Source: Candidatus Thermoplasmatota archaeon
Lineage (GTDB): Archaea; Thermoplasmatota; SW-10-69-26; JACQPN01; JAJPHT01
DNA length: 64,000 nt
Direction: 5' to 3'
Assembly (NCBI GenBank): GCA_035540375.1
Contig: DATLGO010000102.1
Coordinates: forward strand, 34,576-98,575
Part shown: positions 32,436-42,690 of the stretch, piece by piece
How positions within the stretch are numbered: the first letter of the stretch is position 1
Layout of the letters: each line of letters begins with the position of its first letter
The notes under the pieces: model-generated
The model's database searches: none
Told to the model about the DNA's origin: nothing
Seen by the model: only the letters and a program-made list of their open reading frames with translations
Position numbers and translations under genes: made by a program

Positions 32436-33593
32436 ATGGCCGTGAAGCTCCTCGATTCGACCCTTCGCGAGGGCGAGCAGACGCCGGGCGTGTCGTTCAC
32501 GCTCGACGAGAAGCTCGAGATCGCGCGCCGGCTCGACGCCTTCGGCATCGACTACATCGAGGCCGGGCACCCCGCGGTCTCGCCCGAGATCGCCCATGCG
32601 GTCCGCGAGGTCGCGCGCCTCGGCCTTTCGGCCGAGATCGTCGCGCATTCGCGCGCGATGAGGAGCGACATCGACCAGGTCCTCAAGACGGACGCCGACT
32701 GGGTCGGCATCTTTTTCAGCGTCGCGGACAAGCGCCTCGAGGCGCACTTCCGCAAGAACGTCGACGAGGCCGAGAAGCTCATCACGGACTGCATCCGGTA
32801 CGCGAAGAGCCACGGCCTCAAGGTCCGTTACACGCCCGAAGACACCGTCCGCTCGAACCCCGACACGGTCCTGCGCATCGCCCGCGCCGCCGAGGCCGCG
32901 GGCGCCGACCGCATCGGCGTCGCGGACACGACGGGATACATGAACCCCTTCGCGACCCGCGACTTCGTCGCGAACCTCGTGAAGGGCCTCGCGGGAAGCG
33001 CTCGCGTCGGCATCCACTGCCACAACGACCTCGGCATGGCCGTCGCCAACAGCCTCGCCGCCGTGGAGGGCGGCGCGAGCGTCATCGACGTCTGCGTGAA
33101 CGGCCTCGGCGAGCGCACGGGCATCGCGCCGCTTGCGGAGACGGCCGTCGCGCTGCGCCTCCAGCGCAATGAGGGCGCGCACTGGAAGCTCGAGGAGCTT
33201 CCGGGCCTCTCGGAGCTCGTCGCCCGGCACTCCGGCCTGCGCGTCCCCGAGCAGGCGCCCATCGTGGGCGCGAACGCCTTCACGCACAACGCGGGCCTCC
33301 ACGTCGCGGCCGTCCTCCTGGACCCGCGCCACTACGAAAGCATCCCCGTCGACCTCGTGGGCCGCCGCCGCCGCTTCGTCGTCGACAAGATGGCGGGCAA
33401 GCCCACGATCCGCTACCGCCTCGAGGAGCTGGGCCTCTCCGCGACGGACGACGTCGTGGACGCCATCCTCCAGTTCGTGAAGCTCCGCCACGTGAACGAC
33501 GCAAGCGACGAGGATCTCCGGCGCCTCCACGCCGACTTCGTCGCGATGCGCGACATCGTGGCCCGCAACCTCCAGCCCAAGGGGGCCTCCTGA
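32436..33593 (+). CDS. lysS: homocitrate synthase
   Basis: 385 aa. [13 protein letters not shown] (residues 7-19) and the metal-site [15 protein letters not shown] are hallmarks of the DRE-TIM homocitrate/isopropylmalate synthase family. It condenses acetyl-CoA and 2-oxoglutarate, the first step of the aminoadipate route. The assignment over isopropylmalate or citramalate synthase rests on its place between lysW and lysX. It starts 7 nt after lysW, and its TGA overlaps the lysX ATG. Confidence 0.92.
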   Translation: MAVKLLDSTLREGEQTPGVSFTLDEKLEIARRLDAFGIDYIEAGHPAVSPEIAHAVREVARLGLSAEIVAHSRAMRSDIDQVLKTDADWVGIFFSVADKRLEAHFRKNVDEAEKLITDCIRYAKSHGLKVRYTPEDTVRSNPDTVLRIARAAEAAGADRIGVADTTGYMNPFATRDFVANLVKGLAGSARVGIHCHNDLGMAVANSLAAVEGGASVIDVCVNGLGERTGIAPLAETAVALRLQRNEGAHWKLEELPGLSELVARHSGLRVPEQAPIVGANAFTHNAGLHVAAVLLDPRHYESIPVDLVGRRRRFVVDKMAGKPTIRYRLEELGLSATDDVVDAILQFVKLRHVNDASDEDLRRLHADFVAMRDIVARNLQPKGAS

Positions 33594-34447
33594 TGGTCAA
33601 GATCGGACTCCTGTACAGCCGCATCCGCATGGACGAGAAGATGATCCTCGACGCCGCGAAAGAGCAGGGCGTCGACATCGTCCAGATCGACGACCGCGCC
33701 CTGAGCTTCGACCTCGCAACGTCGCCGGAGGAGCTCGCGGAGGTCGACGTGATCCTCGAGCGCTCGATCTCCTACTGGCACTCGTTCTACGCGACGCGCT
33801 ACTTCGAGCACTACGGCGTGACCTCGATCAACAGCCACGACGTGCTCCGCCGCTGCGGCGACAAGGCCGAGACGTCGATGGTGCTCGCGAAGGCCGGCGT
33901 CGCGACGCCGCGCGTCCAGGTCGCCTTCGACGAGGAAAGCGCGATGCGCGCCGTCGAGGCGATCGGCTACCCGTGCGTCTTCAAGCCCGTCGTGGGATCA
34001 TGGGGCCGCCTCATCGCGAAGGCCGCCGACCGCGAGACGGCGCTTGCGCTCATCGAGCACAAGAGCGTCCTCGGCGGGCCGCAGCACTCGATCTTCTACG
34101 TCCAGGAGTACGTGCCGAAGCCGGACCGCGACATCCGCGCCTTCTGCGTGGACGGCGAGACCATCGCGGCCATCTACCGCTCGAACGCGCAGCACTTCAT
34201 CACGAACACGGCGCAGGGTGGCAAGGCCTCGAATTGCCCCGTGACGGACGACATCCGGGACATCTGCCGCCGCGCCTCGGACGCGATCGGCGGCGGCGTC
34301 CTCGCGATGGACCTCATGGAGGGCCCGAACGGCCTCACGTGCCACGAGGTCAACCACACGATGGAGTTCAAGAACTCCGTCGCGCCCACGGGCGTCGACA
34401 TCCCGGGCGCCATCGTGAGGTACGCGACCGAGGTGGCCAAGCGATGA
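33593..34447 (+). CDS. lysX: [LysW]-alpha-aminoadipate ligase
   Basis: 284 aa ATP-grasp ligase that joins the amino group of aminoadipate to the C-terminal Glu of LysW. Visible are the nucleotide-binding loop [10 protein letters not shown], the catalytic region [18 protein letters not shown] and metal-binding [16 protein letters not shown]. It is coupled to homocitrate synthase by TGATG. A 232-bp non-coding insertion with REP-like hairpins separates it from lysY. Confidence 0.96.
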   Translation: MVKIGLLYSRIRMDEKMILDAAKEQGVDIVQIDDRALSFDLATSPEELAEVDVILERSISYWHSFYATRYFEHYGVTSINSHDVLRRCGDKAETSMVLAKAGVATPRVQVAFDEESAMRAVEAIGYPCVFKPVVGSWGRLIAKAADRETALALIEHKSVLGGPQHSIFYVQEYVPKPDRDIRAFCVDGETIAAIYRSNAQHFITNTAQGGKASNCPVTDDIRDICRRASDAIGGGVLAMDLMEGPNGLTCHEVNHTMEFKNSVAPTGVDIPGAIVRYATEVAKR

Positions 34448-34571
34448 GCGCCGGCTCCGCGCTTTGCTCGCTTCGCTCGCTGCGCGCTCCGCCGGCGAGC
34501 GCACTCCGTCACACAACAAACCCCCCGCCCCGCCTTCGATGGGGCTACGGGTTGACGTGCGACTCCGTGCG

Positions 34572-34632
34572 CCAGGGGGCCGCTTCGCGCCCCCTGGACC
34601 CCCACGACCAGGGGCTCGGCCCCTGGACCCCG
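34572..34632 (+). repeat. REP-like double hairpin between lysX and lysY
   Basis: Two consecutive hairpins, ccagggggc..gccccctgg and ccaggggc..gcccctgg, each followed by accccc or acccc. They are the hairpin part of the elements at 1337 and 55539, without the T-rich tail. The rest of the 34448-34679 gap contains tgctcgcttcgctcgctgcg-like low-complexity DNA and no gene. Confidence 0.75.
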
Positions 34633-34679
34633 GCCCGGGCCGCCGCGACCCCTCCGCCTCACCATCTGGGGGTCGTCGC

Positions 34680-35720
34680 GTGACGTCGCCCCTGCGCGTC
34701 GGCATCGTCGGCGCCTCCGGCTACGGCGGCGGCGAGCTCCTTCGGCTCCTCCTCCAGCACCCGAAGGTCGAGGTCGCGCTCGCGACGTCCAACAAGTTCG
34801 CGGGCAAGAACGTCCGCGCCGCGCACCCCAACCTCCGCGGCGTCGACCTCACGTTCGCGACGCACGACGCGGCGGAGACGACGGACCTCGACGCGCTCTT
34901 CCTTGCGGGCCCGCACGGCACGAGCGCGCCGAAGATCCGCGCCTACCTCAAGACCGCCCGGCGCGTCTTCGACCTCGCGGCCGACCACCGGCTCGCGGAC
35001 GCCTCCCAGTACCCGCGGTTCTACGAGGGATGGACGCACCCCGACCCGGAGCTGCTTTCGGAGCGCGTCTACGGCATCGCCGAGTTCCACCGCGAGAAGA
35101 TCCGCTCCGCCCGCCTTGTCGCGGGCGCGGGCTGCATCGCGACTTCGGCCGCCTTCGCCCTGAGGCCTCTCGCGCGCCGCGGCCTCATCGACCCCGACCA
35201 CGTCGTCGTGGACTCGAAGATCGGATCCTCCGCGGCGGGCGCCGAGCACTCGCCGGGCTCGCACCACCCCGAGCGCTCGGGCGCGGTCCGGCCGTACTCG
35301 CCGGCGGGCCACCGCCACACGGCGGAGATCCAGCAGGAGACGGGCGTGAAGGTCTCGCTTTCGGCCCACGCGGTCGAGCTCGTCCGCGGCATCCTCTCGA
35401 CGTGCCACGTGTGGCTCAAGGAGGACCTTGACGAGAAGGCGATCTGGAAGGTGTTCCGCGAGGACTACGGCGCGGAGCCCATGGTCCAGATCGTGAAGGA
35501 GCGGAGCGGCCTCTACCGCCTCCCCGAGCCCAAGCTCGTCATCGGCACGAACAACGTCGCGGTGGGTTTCGAGCGCGACCCGCTCTCGAAGCGCCTCGTC
35601 GTGCTCTCGGCCATCGACAACCTCGTGCGCGGCACCGCGGGCGCGGCCGTGCAGAACATGAACGTCGCCTTCGGATACCCCGAGACCGAGGGCCTTCCGC
35701 GCTTCGCGCTGCATCCGTGA
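34680..35720 (+). CDS. lysY: [LysW]-aminoadipyl phosphate reductase (ArgC-like)
   Basis: 346 aa NADPH-dependent reductase making [LysW]-aminoadipate semialdehyde. NAD motif GIVGASGYGGGEL (residues 8-20), catalytic Cys152 (AGAGCIATSA) and His211/His213 (AGHRHTAEIQ). The GTG at 34680 is chosen: GGGGGT lies 6 nt upstream, the distance seen at other starts here, and the domain begins 6 residues later. The upstream frame is open only because of the repeat insertion. Confidence 0.95.
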   Translation: MTSPLRVGIVGASGYGGGELLRLLLQHPKVEVALATSNKFAGKNVRAAHPNLRGVDLTFATHDAAETTDLDALFLAGPHGTSAPKIRAYLKTARRVFDLAADHRLADASQYPRFYEGWTHPDPELLSERVYGIAEFHREKIRSARLVAGAGCIATSAAFALRPLARRGLIDPDHVVVDSKIGSSAAGAEHSPGSHHPERSGAVRPYSPAGHRHTAEIQQETGVKVSLSAHAVELVRGILSTCHVWLKEDLDEKAIWKVFREDYGAEPMVQIVKERSGLYRLPEPKLVIGTNNVAVGFERDPLSKRLVVLSAIDNLVRGTAGAAVQNMNVAFGYPETEGLPRFALHP

Positions 35721-35729
35721 GTTGAAACC

Positions 35730-36545
35730 ATGTTTGTCGTCAAGGTCGGCGGTGGCGCCGGCATCGATATGGAGAACGTCGTCCGCGACCTCGCGAACCG
35801 CCAGGACTGGATCCTCGTCCACGGCGCCAGCGACGAGACCAACCGTCTCTCCGAGGCGCTCGGCCACCCCCCGCGCTTCGTGACGAGCGCGTCGGGCCAC
35901 GTCTCGCGCTTCACGGACGCGCGCACGCTCGACCTCTTCGCGATGGCGTCGGGCAAGCTCAACCTGCGCGTCGTCGAGAGCCTGCAGAAGCTCGGCGTCA
36001 ACGCGGTGGGCCTCACGGGCGTCGACGGCCGCGTCCTCGAAGGGACGCGCAAGGACCACGTGAAGGCCGTCGAGAACGGCAAGCGCGTCGTGCTCCGCGG
36101 CGACCACACCGGCACCGTCGAGAAGGTGAACGCGAACCTCCTGCGCCTGCTCCTCGCCAACGGCTTCGCGCCCGTCCTCACCGTCCCCGCCATCTCGTAT
36201 GAGGGCGACGCGGTGAACGCGGACGCGGACCGCGCGGCCGCGGCCGTCGCGGGCGCGCTCGACGCCGACGCGCTCCTCATCCTCTCGAACGTGCCCGGCC
36301 TCCTGCGCGACGTGAACGATCCCACGAGCGTCGTGACGCACATCCCCTCCGACCGGCTCGAGAGCTTCGCGGGCCTCGCGCAGGGCCGCTTCAAGAAGAA
36401 GATCCTCGGCGCCGAGGAGGCGCTCGCGCTCGGCGTCCGCAAGGTCGTCTTCGCGTCCGCCGCGGGCCCCGACCCGGTGGGCCGCGCCCTCAAGGGCGAG
36501 GGCTGCACGACTATCGAGCGCATGTCCAAGGGGGCGTCCTCGTGA
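35730..36545 (+). CDS. lysZ: [LysW]-aminoadipate kinase (ArgB-like)
   Basis: 271 aa amino-acid kinase family. The phosphate-binding start MFVVKVGGGAG, LVHGASDETNRL and the C-terminal FKKKILGAEEALALG are those of LysZ/ArgB. It phosphorylates the LysW-bound aminoadipate for LysY. It begins 9 nt after lysY and its stop overlaps the lysJ GTG (GTGA). Confidence 0.96.
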   Translation: MFVVKVGGGAGIDMENVVRDLANRQDWILVHGASDETNRLSEALGHPPRFVTSASGHVSRFTDARTLDLFAMASGKLNLRVVESLQKLGVNAVGLTGVDGRVLEGTRKDHVKAVENGKRVVLRGDHTGTVEKVNANLLRLLLANGFAPVLTVPAISYEGDAVNADADRAAAAVAGALDADALLILSNVPGLLRDVNDPTSVVTHIPSDRLESFAGLAQGRFKKKILGAEEALALGVRKVVFASAAGPDPVGRALKGEGCTTIERMSKGASS

Positions 36546-37729
36546 CCTCGACCGAGACCATGAAGGCCGTCGAGGCGCGCCGCGAGTCGGGCGTCTTCCC
36601 GAAGCGCCCCGTCTCGGTCGTCCGCGGCGAGGGCGCGCGCCTCTGGGACGCGGAAGGCCGCGAGTACCTCGACTTCGGCGCGAGCTACGGCGTCGGCAAC
36701 GTCGGCCACGCGCACCCGAAGGTGACGCGCGCGATCGCGGAGCAGGCGGGCCGCCTCGTCTTCGTCGCGCAGACCTACTACAACGACCGCCGCGCGGAGC
36801 TCCTCGAGAAGCTTCTCGCGGTCGCGCCGCGCGGCATGGACCGCGCGTTCCTCGCGAACTCCGGCACGGAAGCGATCGAGGCCGCGATCAAGTTCGCGCG
36901 CGCCCACACGAAGCGCGCGGGCCTTGTGGCCGCGAAGAAGGCGTTCCACGGCCGCACGATGGGCGCGCTCTCGCTCACGTACAAGGCCGAGTACCGCGAG
37001 CCGTTCGCGCCGCTCCTTCCCGGCGTCTCGCACGTCGCCTTCGGAGACGAGGAGGCCCTCAAGGAGGCCGTGACCGCGGAGACCGCCGCGCTCTTCCTCG
37101 AGCCGATCCAGGGCGAAGGCGGCGTCATGGTCCCGCCGCCCGGCTACCTCAAGGCCGCGCGCGACGTCTGCACGGACCGCGGCGCGCTCCTCGTCGCGGA
37201 CGAGATCCAGACCGGCTTCGCGCGCACGGGCCGCATGTGGGCCGTCGAGCACGAGAACGTGACGCCCGACATCCTCTGCTTCGCGAAGTCCGTCGCGGCG
37301 GGCCTCCCGATGGGCGGCATCCTCCTCACGGACGCGGTCGCGACGCTCCCCGTCGCAAGCCACGGCAACACGTTCGGCGGCAACCCGCTCGCGTGCGCCG
37401 CGGCCTCCGCCGTCCTCGACGTCATCGCGGAAGAGAAGCTCGCGGAACGCGCGGAGCGTCTCGGCGCGCGCCTCGTGCGCGGTCTCTCGGAGACCGGGTC
37501 GCCCCTCGTGCGCGAGGTGCGCGGCCGCGGCCTTATGGTGGGCCTCGAGCTGCGCGTGAAGAACACGCCTGTCCTGAACGCGCTCATCCAGGAGGGCGTC
37601 CTCACGCTCCCCACGGGCGCGACCGTCATCCGCTACCTCCCGCCGCTCGTCGTCGACGAGCGCCAGGTGGACCGCGCGGTCGCCGCGACGTCGAAGGCGC
37701 TCGCGGCGGCCTCGCCGCCGGGGGCCTGA
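36542..37729 (+). CDS. lysJ: [LysW]-aminoadipate semialdehyde transaminase
   Basis: 395 aa class-III PLP aminotransferase. PLP Lys249 (CFAKSVAAGLPMGG), the Asp at 220 (LLVADEIQTGF) and NSGTEAIEAAIK are present. It transfers an amino group from glutamate to the LysW-bound semialdehyde, giving [LysW]-lysine. GTG start coupled to lysZ. In some archaea it also serves arginine synthesis, which cannot be judged here. Confidence 0.95.
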   Translation: MTSTETMKAVEARRESGVFPKRPVSVVRGEGARLWDAEGREYLDFGASYGVGNVGHAHPKVTRAIAEQAGRLVFVAQTYYNDRRAELLEKLLAVAPRGMDRAFLANSGTEAIEAAIKFARAHTKRAGLVAAKKAFHGRTMGALSLTYKAEYREPFAPLLPGVSHVAFGDEEALKEAVTAETAALFLEPIQGEGGVMVPPPGYLKAARDVCTDRGALLVADEIQTGFARTGRMWAVEHENVTPDILCFAKSVAAGLPMGGILLTDAVATLPVASHGNTFGGNPLACAAASAVLDVIAEEKLAERAERLGARLVRGLSETGSPLVREVRGRGLMVGLELRVKNTPVLNALIQEGVLTLPTGATVIRYLPPLVVDERQVDRAVAATSKALAAASPPGA

Positions 37730-37733
37730 AACG

Positions 37734-38792
37734 TTGACGGACCGCCGCGCGCGCGACCTCGACGTCGTCCGCCGCCTCGTCCGCGTGGCGAGTCCCACCG
37801 GAAGCGTCGACAAGGCCGTTGCGACGCTCGTGGACATCTTCCGCGAGCGCGGCTTCGACGAGGCCTACGTCGACGAGGTCGGGAACGCCGTGGGCGTCGC
37901 GGGCCGTGGTCCTCGCGAGATCCTGCTCGTGGGCCACATCGACACGGTGCCCGGCGACCTGCCGGTGCGCGAGGAGGACGGCGTCCTCTGGGGGCGCGGG
38001 TCCGTCGACGCGAAGGGACCCCTCGCCGCGTTCACGGCCGCGGCCTCCCGCTTCGCGGGCGACCCGCGCGTGCGCATCGTCGTCGTCGGGTCCATCGACG
38101 AGGAGGCTGAAAGCGAGGGCGCGAAGTCCCTCATCCCGCGCTACCGCCCCGAGACGCTCGTGATCGGCGAGCCCTCGGGCGTCGACGGCGTCACGATCGG
38201 CTACAAGGGCATCGTCAAGATCCGCTACGTGCTCGAGGAGGACCTCGCGCACACGGGCGCGCCCTTCCCCACGGTCGCGGACCGCGGCCTCGCGTTCTGG
38301 TCCGCCGTGCAGGGCTTCCTCGCGCCCCTCCACGGCGAATCGCTCTTCGACACGCCGACGGCGAAGCTCACGAGCTTCAACACGACGCTCCTCCCGAACG
38401 GCCGCGACCACGTCGAGATCGTGGGAAACGTCCGCATCCCGCCCGGCTTCGACGCGCCCGCGTTCCTCGACTTCCTCAAGGCCCGCGCCGGACCCGCGAC
38501 GGTGGACATCGCCGAGGTGGACCCCGCGTGGGTCGCGGACAAGTCGAGCGCGGTTGCGCGATCCTTCATCGCGGCCGTCCGCGCGAACGGCCTCACGCCC
38601 CGCTACGTGAAGAAGACCGGCACGAGCGACATGAACATCCTCGCCCCCGCGTGGAACGTCCCGTGCGTCGCGTACGGCCCGGGCGACGCGTCGCTCGACC
38701 ACACGCCGCAGGAGCGGCTCGTGCTCTCCGAGTACCTCGCGTCCGTCGAGGTCCTCGCGGACGCGCTCGAGCGGCTCGCGAGCGGGTTCTGA
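37734..38792 (+). CDS. lysK: [LysW]-lysine hydrolase (M20 metallopeptidase)
   Basis: 352 aa. Metal ligands of the M20 family: His68 and Asp70 ([11 protein letters not shown]), Asp92 (GSVDAKGPL), the Glu pair 123-124 ([10 protein letters not shown]) and a C-terminal His (DHTPQE). It releases lysine from LysW and completes the pathway. TTG start at 37734, 4 nt after lysJ. The stop abuts the stop of the convergent family-member gene. Confidence 0.95.
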   Translation: MTDRRARDLDVVRRLVRVASPTGSVDKAVATLVDIFRERGFDEAYVDEVGNAVGVAGRGPREILLVGHIDTVPGDLPVREEDGVLWGRGSVDAKGPLAAFTAAASRFAGDPRVRIVVVGSIDEEAESEGAKSLIPRYRPETLVIGEPSGVDGVTIGYKGIVKIRYVLEEDLAHTGAPFPTVADRGLAFWSAVQGFLAPLHGESLFDTPTAKLTSFNTTLLPNGRDHVEIVGNVRIPPGFDAPAFLDFLKARAGPATVDIAEVDPAWVADKSSAVARSFIAAVRANGLTPRYVKKTGTSDMNILAPAWNVPCVAYGPGDASLDHTPQERLVLSEYLASVEVLADALERLASGF

Positions 38793-40546
38793 TCACGCCC
38801 ACGCGCGGATCGTGTCGCAGTCGAAGAGCGTCTCCTCGACCTCCACGCCGTTCACGGAGTGGGCGATCTTCGCGGGACCGACGCAGATGTCGAATTCGAT
38901 CCCGAATGTCCCGAGCGGGAGCACGATGCTGCCGCCCCCGTAGCGACCCTTCGTCGAGAGGTCGATGCCCGCGCCAGTCTTGATCGGACGGTCGCCCGTG
39001 TAGTGCCAGCGCTCGGAGCCCGAGGGGCAGATCGGAAGACCCGCCCAGGTGCCCACACACTTCGTGTCGAAGAGTTGGGGCGTTCCGACGTGACACGTGC
39101 CCACGATGACGCCGGTCGGGCCCCAGTCGGTCCGCGGCGTGATGGTGACGTTGATCGAGTACGCGAAGGGCCGGGCTCCCGTCTCGTCCACCGCGTGGAC
39201 CCCGATGAATTCGCCCGCGGACGCCGCGTAGTCGTCGGGAAGCGGCCTGGATCCGCCTTGGTACGGGTCGATCGGGTCCGCGACGCCGATGCGCCCGTCC
39301 TTCCAGATGTCGCGCCAGACGCCCATCCACACCTCGTAGCTGAAGCAGCCGGGATAGGCGGCCTGACGACCGTCGGGGGTCGCGCCCATGAGCTGCGAAG
39401 GCTCGTTCGTGACGAACATGCCGCGCGCGCTCGGCGAGTTGCGCGAGCTCGGCAGGAGGTCGATCCAGCCGCCGTACTGTTCTTGGTATTCCGCGAGCCG
39501 TCCTTCCCCGCTCGACCCGCTTCCTTCGGCCCATTCGGGTTCGTAGCGAGCCCAGACGAGACCCTGCGCTGCCCCGGCGGGCGTGCCGCCGAGCGGCGCG
39601 GGGCCGACGCGGCAGCGGTTCGGACAGGAGCCGAGGCTCGGGCTGCCGACGGCATTCGTGAAGGGGGCGACCGCCGCGCCGCAGGCGGCCTCGACCGGCC
39701 CGGGCGCGACGGCCGAGTAGACGTCGATGTCGACCAGGGAATCCTCGCGCGGCGTGAACGGGAAGCGTTCGTCGACGCCGGCCATGAGGATCGGGTTCGT
39801 GACGGTCATGGTGCGCATGCGCTTCAGGAGCGACCCGTCCGTGAAGAGGATGATGTCGCCCGGCGTACCGTAGTCGTCCACCGCCGATCCCATGTCGCGG
39901 AAATACGTGATGTCGGGCTCTGCGCTTGAGGGTCGCTCGGCCGATCCGTACGTCGGATGGCTTCCGGGCTCGACATAGGTGAAGATGGGCGTTCCGGGGA
40001 TCGCAACCCACTCATTGCGGTGGCTCGTATTGACGAGCTTGTGGACGTCGATGGCGCCGTCGCCGTTCGCGTCGGTCCAATAGCCGTAGAACGCGCGGAA
40101 CTCACCCGGGCCGGGCGTGATCATGTCGGGGAGCAGACCGCCGCTCGTCCTTTGCCAGTTGTTGGTCTGCGGGCCGACGAGGGGTCGCGTTGCGCGCGCT
40201 GGGCGCGCGATGAGTCGTCGCTCGTCGCGCCGTCAACAAGGTCCCGGGCCCCGCCGTAGCCCACGGTGACGTGGTAATCGTCGAGGATGCGGATGCCGGT
40301 GGCTGGATTCGTCGTGCGGTTCAGCCACACGTCGGGGCATTCTGCGGTGGGTCGGGCCGTGAAGACTGCAGCTTCGACGCAATTGCGCTGACCTTCGAGC
40401 GCCAGCATGGGCCGGTTGCCTTCCCCCGCCTCAACATGGACGTCCGTCTGCTCCGCGACCCCCGAAGAAGCGACAAGGAGCAGGAACACGATCGCAGCCG
40501 CTCCGGCGCGTGGACCTCCCATGCGGATGAGCACCGCGGGCCGCAT
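38793..40546 (-). pseudogene. secreted protein of the four-copy family, member 4, broken by a frameshift
   Basis: The ATG at 40546 reads a signal peptide (AGAAAIVFLLLVASSGVAEQ) and the family N-terminal block (NPATGIRILDD), but the frame then runs into a stop at 40121. The next frame continues the family sequence without a start (TRPLVGPQTNNWQRTSGGLL, then MITPGPGEFRAFYGYW) to the usual end FDCDTIRAWA at 38793. The switch falls near 40185-40205 in a gcgcgcgc tract. Blocks kept: WTDANGDGAID, NEWV, TYVEPGSHPTY, DGSLL, SPSLGSCPNRCR, WIDLL, RPLPDDY and TPRTDWGPTGVI. The second loop is degraded (WRDIWKDGRIG). A sequencing error in the CG run is the main alternative to a true pseudogene. Confidence 0.75.
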
Positions 40547-40605
40547 GAAAAGGCTTGTCACGCGGCGTCGCCCTTTCACGCGAGCGGATGTCCGCGGGCC
40601 GTCGC

Positions 40606-42690
40606 TCACACCTGGACCGCGCGCCGCTTCGCGCGGAAGAGCTCCTCCTCGGGCGTGAACGTCACGTACGCCTTGTACGCGTAAAGGGGCGCGCTCGCGA
40701 AGATGGACGCGTAGTAGAGGACCCAGAAGAGGAGGAGCAGCCGCGTCGTGTGGAGCGTGCCGTCGAGCGTCGCGAGGAGGACCGTCTTGGTCCCGACCGC
40801 GAGGGCGACGACGAGGAGGAGCGAAGCGGAGGCGCTTTCGAAGCGCGTGAGGCCCACGGCGCGGACGAAAGCCTCTCGTCGGCCGATGCGGCGGTCGAGC
40901 GACTTCGGGGTGCGGATGAACGGGAGCTTGTAGCCGACGAGGGCCTTCATCGCCGCGAACGTGTTGTTGAACTTGATCGCGAACCACATCGCCATGACGC
41001 GGAACGTGCCGAGGAACGGCAGGTGCATGCTGCGGCGCAGCGCCATGTGGAGGCGCGTGACGCCGTCGAGGAGGAGGAAGAACGGCACGAGACCCACGAG
41101 CCAGATCTCGCGGTGGTGGTACGTGACGACGGGGAGGCCGATCGCGTCGCCGAGGCCGAGGATCGCGACGATCGCGGCGATCGCCATGATGTAGAGGCCG
41201 TCGAACCAGTGGACGGACCCGACGAGGAAGTCGAACTTTTGCCTGAGCGAGAGGCCGGAGAAGAGGAAGTCCTTGCCGTGGCCCTGGAGGATGCGGACGC
41301 CGCCGAAGGCCCAGCGGTAGTGCTGCTTCTTGTACGCCTCGAAGGTCGCGGGGATGAGGCCGCGGCCGTACGTCTTCGGGACGTAGAGCGACTCGTAGCC
41401 GCGCTCGAGGATGCGCACGGAGAGCTCGGAGTCCTCGCAGATGTACTGCTCGCCCCATCCGCCGACGTCGATGAGCGCGCTCTTGCGGAGAAGTCCCATG
41501 GTTCCGCAGAAGATGATCGTGTTCTCCTCGTTCCTCGAGGGGAGGATGGCGCGGTAGAAGTACGCGTCCGCGTAGTAGTACTGCTCCGTGAGGAACGACT
41601 GGTGCATGTTCCGGTAATCCTGCGGCGTCTGGACGAAGCCCAGGTTCGGGTTGATGAAGTAGCCCACCGTCTCTCGCAGGTACTCCGGCTCGATCTGGTA
41701 GTCCGCGTCGATGACCGCGATGAGGTCGACGTCCTCGGGCGTCGCCTTGAGGCCCGCGTTCAGCGCGCCCGCCTTGTAGCCGCTGCGGTCCGTGCGGTGC
41801 AGGTAGACGAGGCCGTGCTCGCGCGCGAAGGCCTCGATGGGCGCGCGGCTTGCCGCTTCGGTCGAATCGTCGAGCACCATGATGACGACGCGGTCGCGCG
41901 GATAGTCGACGGCCATGAGCGAGCGCAGGGTGTCGCGCACCATCTCGGCGGGCTCGTTGAACGTAGTGACGTGGAAGGCGACCTTCGGGAGGTAGTAGCG
42001 CGAGAACGGCACCTTCTCGGGGCTGCGTTTCCAGCGCTTGCGCACGAAGATGTCGAGGGCGTAGAAGGCGTACACGACCACCATGGTGAGGCTCAGCGTC
42101 TCGACGACGACGAGCGCCATGGAGAGCGCGATCGCCTCCTGGGGAACGGAGGGGAGCGTGACCATCACCGCGTAGGCGACGTATCCGGCGACGACCGAGA
42201 CGAGCGCGATGTAGGTGAGGACGCCGTAGAACTTCCACGACGAGCGCACCATGAGGACGCCCACGAGGGCCCCGAGGCCGACGCAGAACACCTCGACGAG
42301 GTTGAACGAGTAGACGGCCTCGACGTAGTAGAGGAGGTAATAAGGCGAATCCGGCACGCCGGGGTAGTTCGCCGTCACGTAGCCGACGGCGTACGTCACG
42401 AGGCCCGCGATCGCCCCGAGGAGGCCGCCGCTTGCGAGTCGGAAGATCCGGCGCGGCCCCGCAAGATGCGCGGCCTCGCTCACGAGGCCGAGGCCGATGA
42501 ACACGCCGACGGCCGCGAACGGGACGTGGAGGAGCTTGGGAGGCCAGAAGCTCGCGGCAAGGCTCGCGTTCGGCCGCATGACGAGCGCGTACCCCGCAAA
42601 GAGCGCGGCCGCGACGACGGCCCCGATCGCGAGACCGAGGGCGAGGAGCAGGACGGTCGCGACCGGTCCCGGTCCCGCGGCACGCCTCAA
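40606..42690 (-). CDS. membrane glycosyltransferase family 2, cellulose/hyaluronan-synthase-like
   Basis: 694 aa. Seven or so N-terminal membrane helices (about 8-235) precede a cytoplasmic GT2 domain with the processive synthase motifs: VLDDSTE, DADYQIEPEYL (D,D), EDSELSVRILERGYES (ED) and Q-x-x-R-W (QHYRWAFGG). Four to five further helices follow. It should polymerise and export a polysaccharide. Start is TTG 42690, overlapping the preceding stop (TTGA) with GAGGTG upstream. Last gene of an operon with a GH-like lipoprotein and a V4R-like membrane protein. Confidence 0.88.
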   Translation of the reverse strand: MRRAAGPGPVATVLLLALGLAIGAVVAAALFAGYALVMRPNASLAASFWPPKLLHVPFAAVGVFIGLGLVSEAAHLAGPRRIFRLASGGLLGAIAGLVTYAVGYVTANYPGVPDSPYYLLYYVEAVYSFNLVEVFCVGLGALVGVLMVRSSWKFYGVLTYIALVSVVAGYVAYAVMVTLPSVPQEAIALSMALVVVETLSLTMVVVYAFYALDIFVRKRWKRSPEKVPFSRYYLPKVAFHVTTFNEPAEMVRDTLRSLMAVDYPRDRVVIMVLDDSTEAASRAPIEAFAREHGLVYLHRTDRSGYKAGALNAGLKATPEDVDLIAVIDADYQIEPEYLRETVGYFINPNLGFVQTPQDYRNMHQSFLTEQYYYADAYFYRAILPSRNEENTIIFCGTMGLLRKSALIDVGGWGEQYICEDSELSVRILERGYESLYVPKTYGRGLIPATFEAYKKQHYRWAFGGVRILQGHGKDFLFSGLSLRQKFDFLVGSVHWFDGLYIMAIAAIVAILGLGDAIGLPVVTYHHREIWLVGLVPFFLLLDGVTRLHMALRRSMHLPFLGTFRVMAMWFAIKFNNTFAAMKALVGYKLPFIRTPKSLDRRIGRREAFVRAVGLTRFESASASLLLVVALAVGTKTVLLATLDGTLHTTRLLLLFWVLYYASIFASAPLYAYKAYVTFTPEEELFRAKRRAVQV

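Noticed and set aside
40121..42238. 705-codon minus frame carrying the signal peptide of family member 4
   Set aside because: Only the last 141 codons are real; the rest is a shadow of the GT2 synthase.
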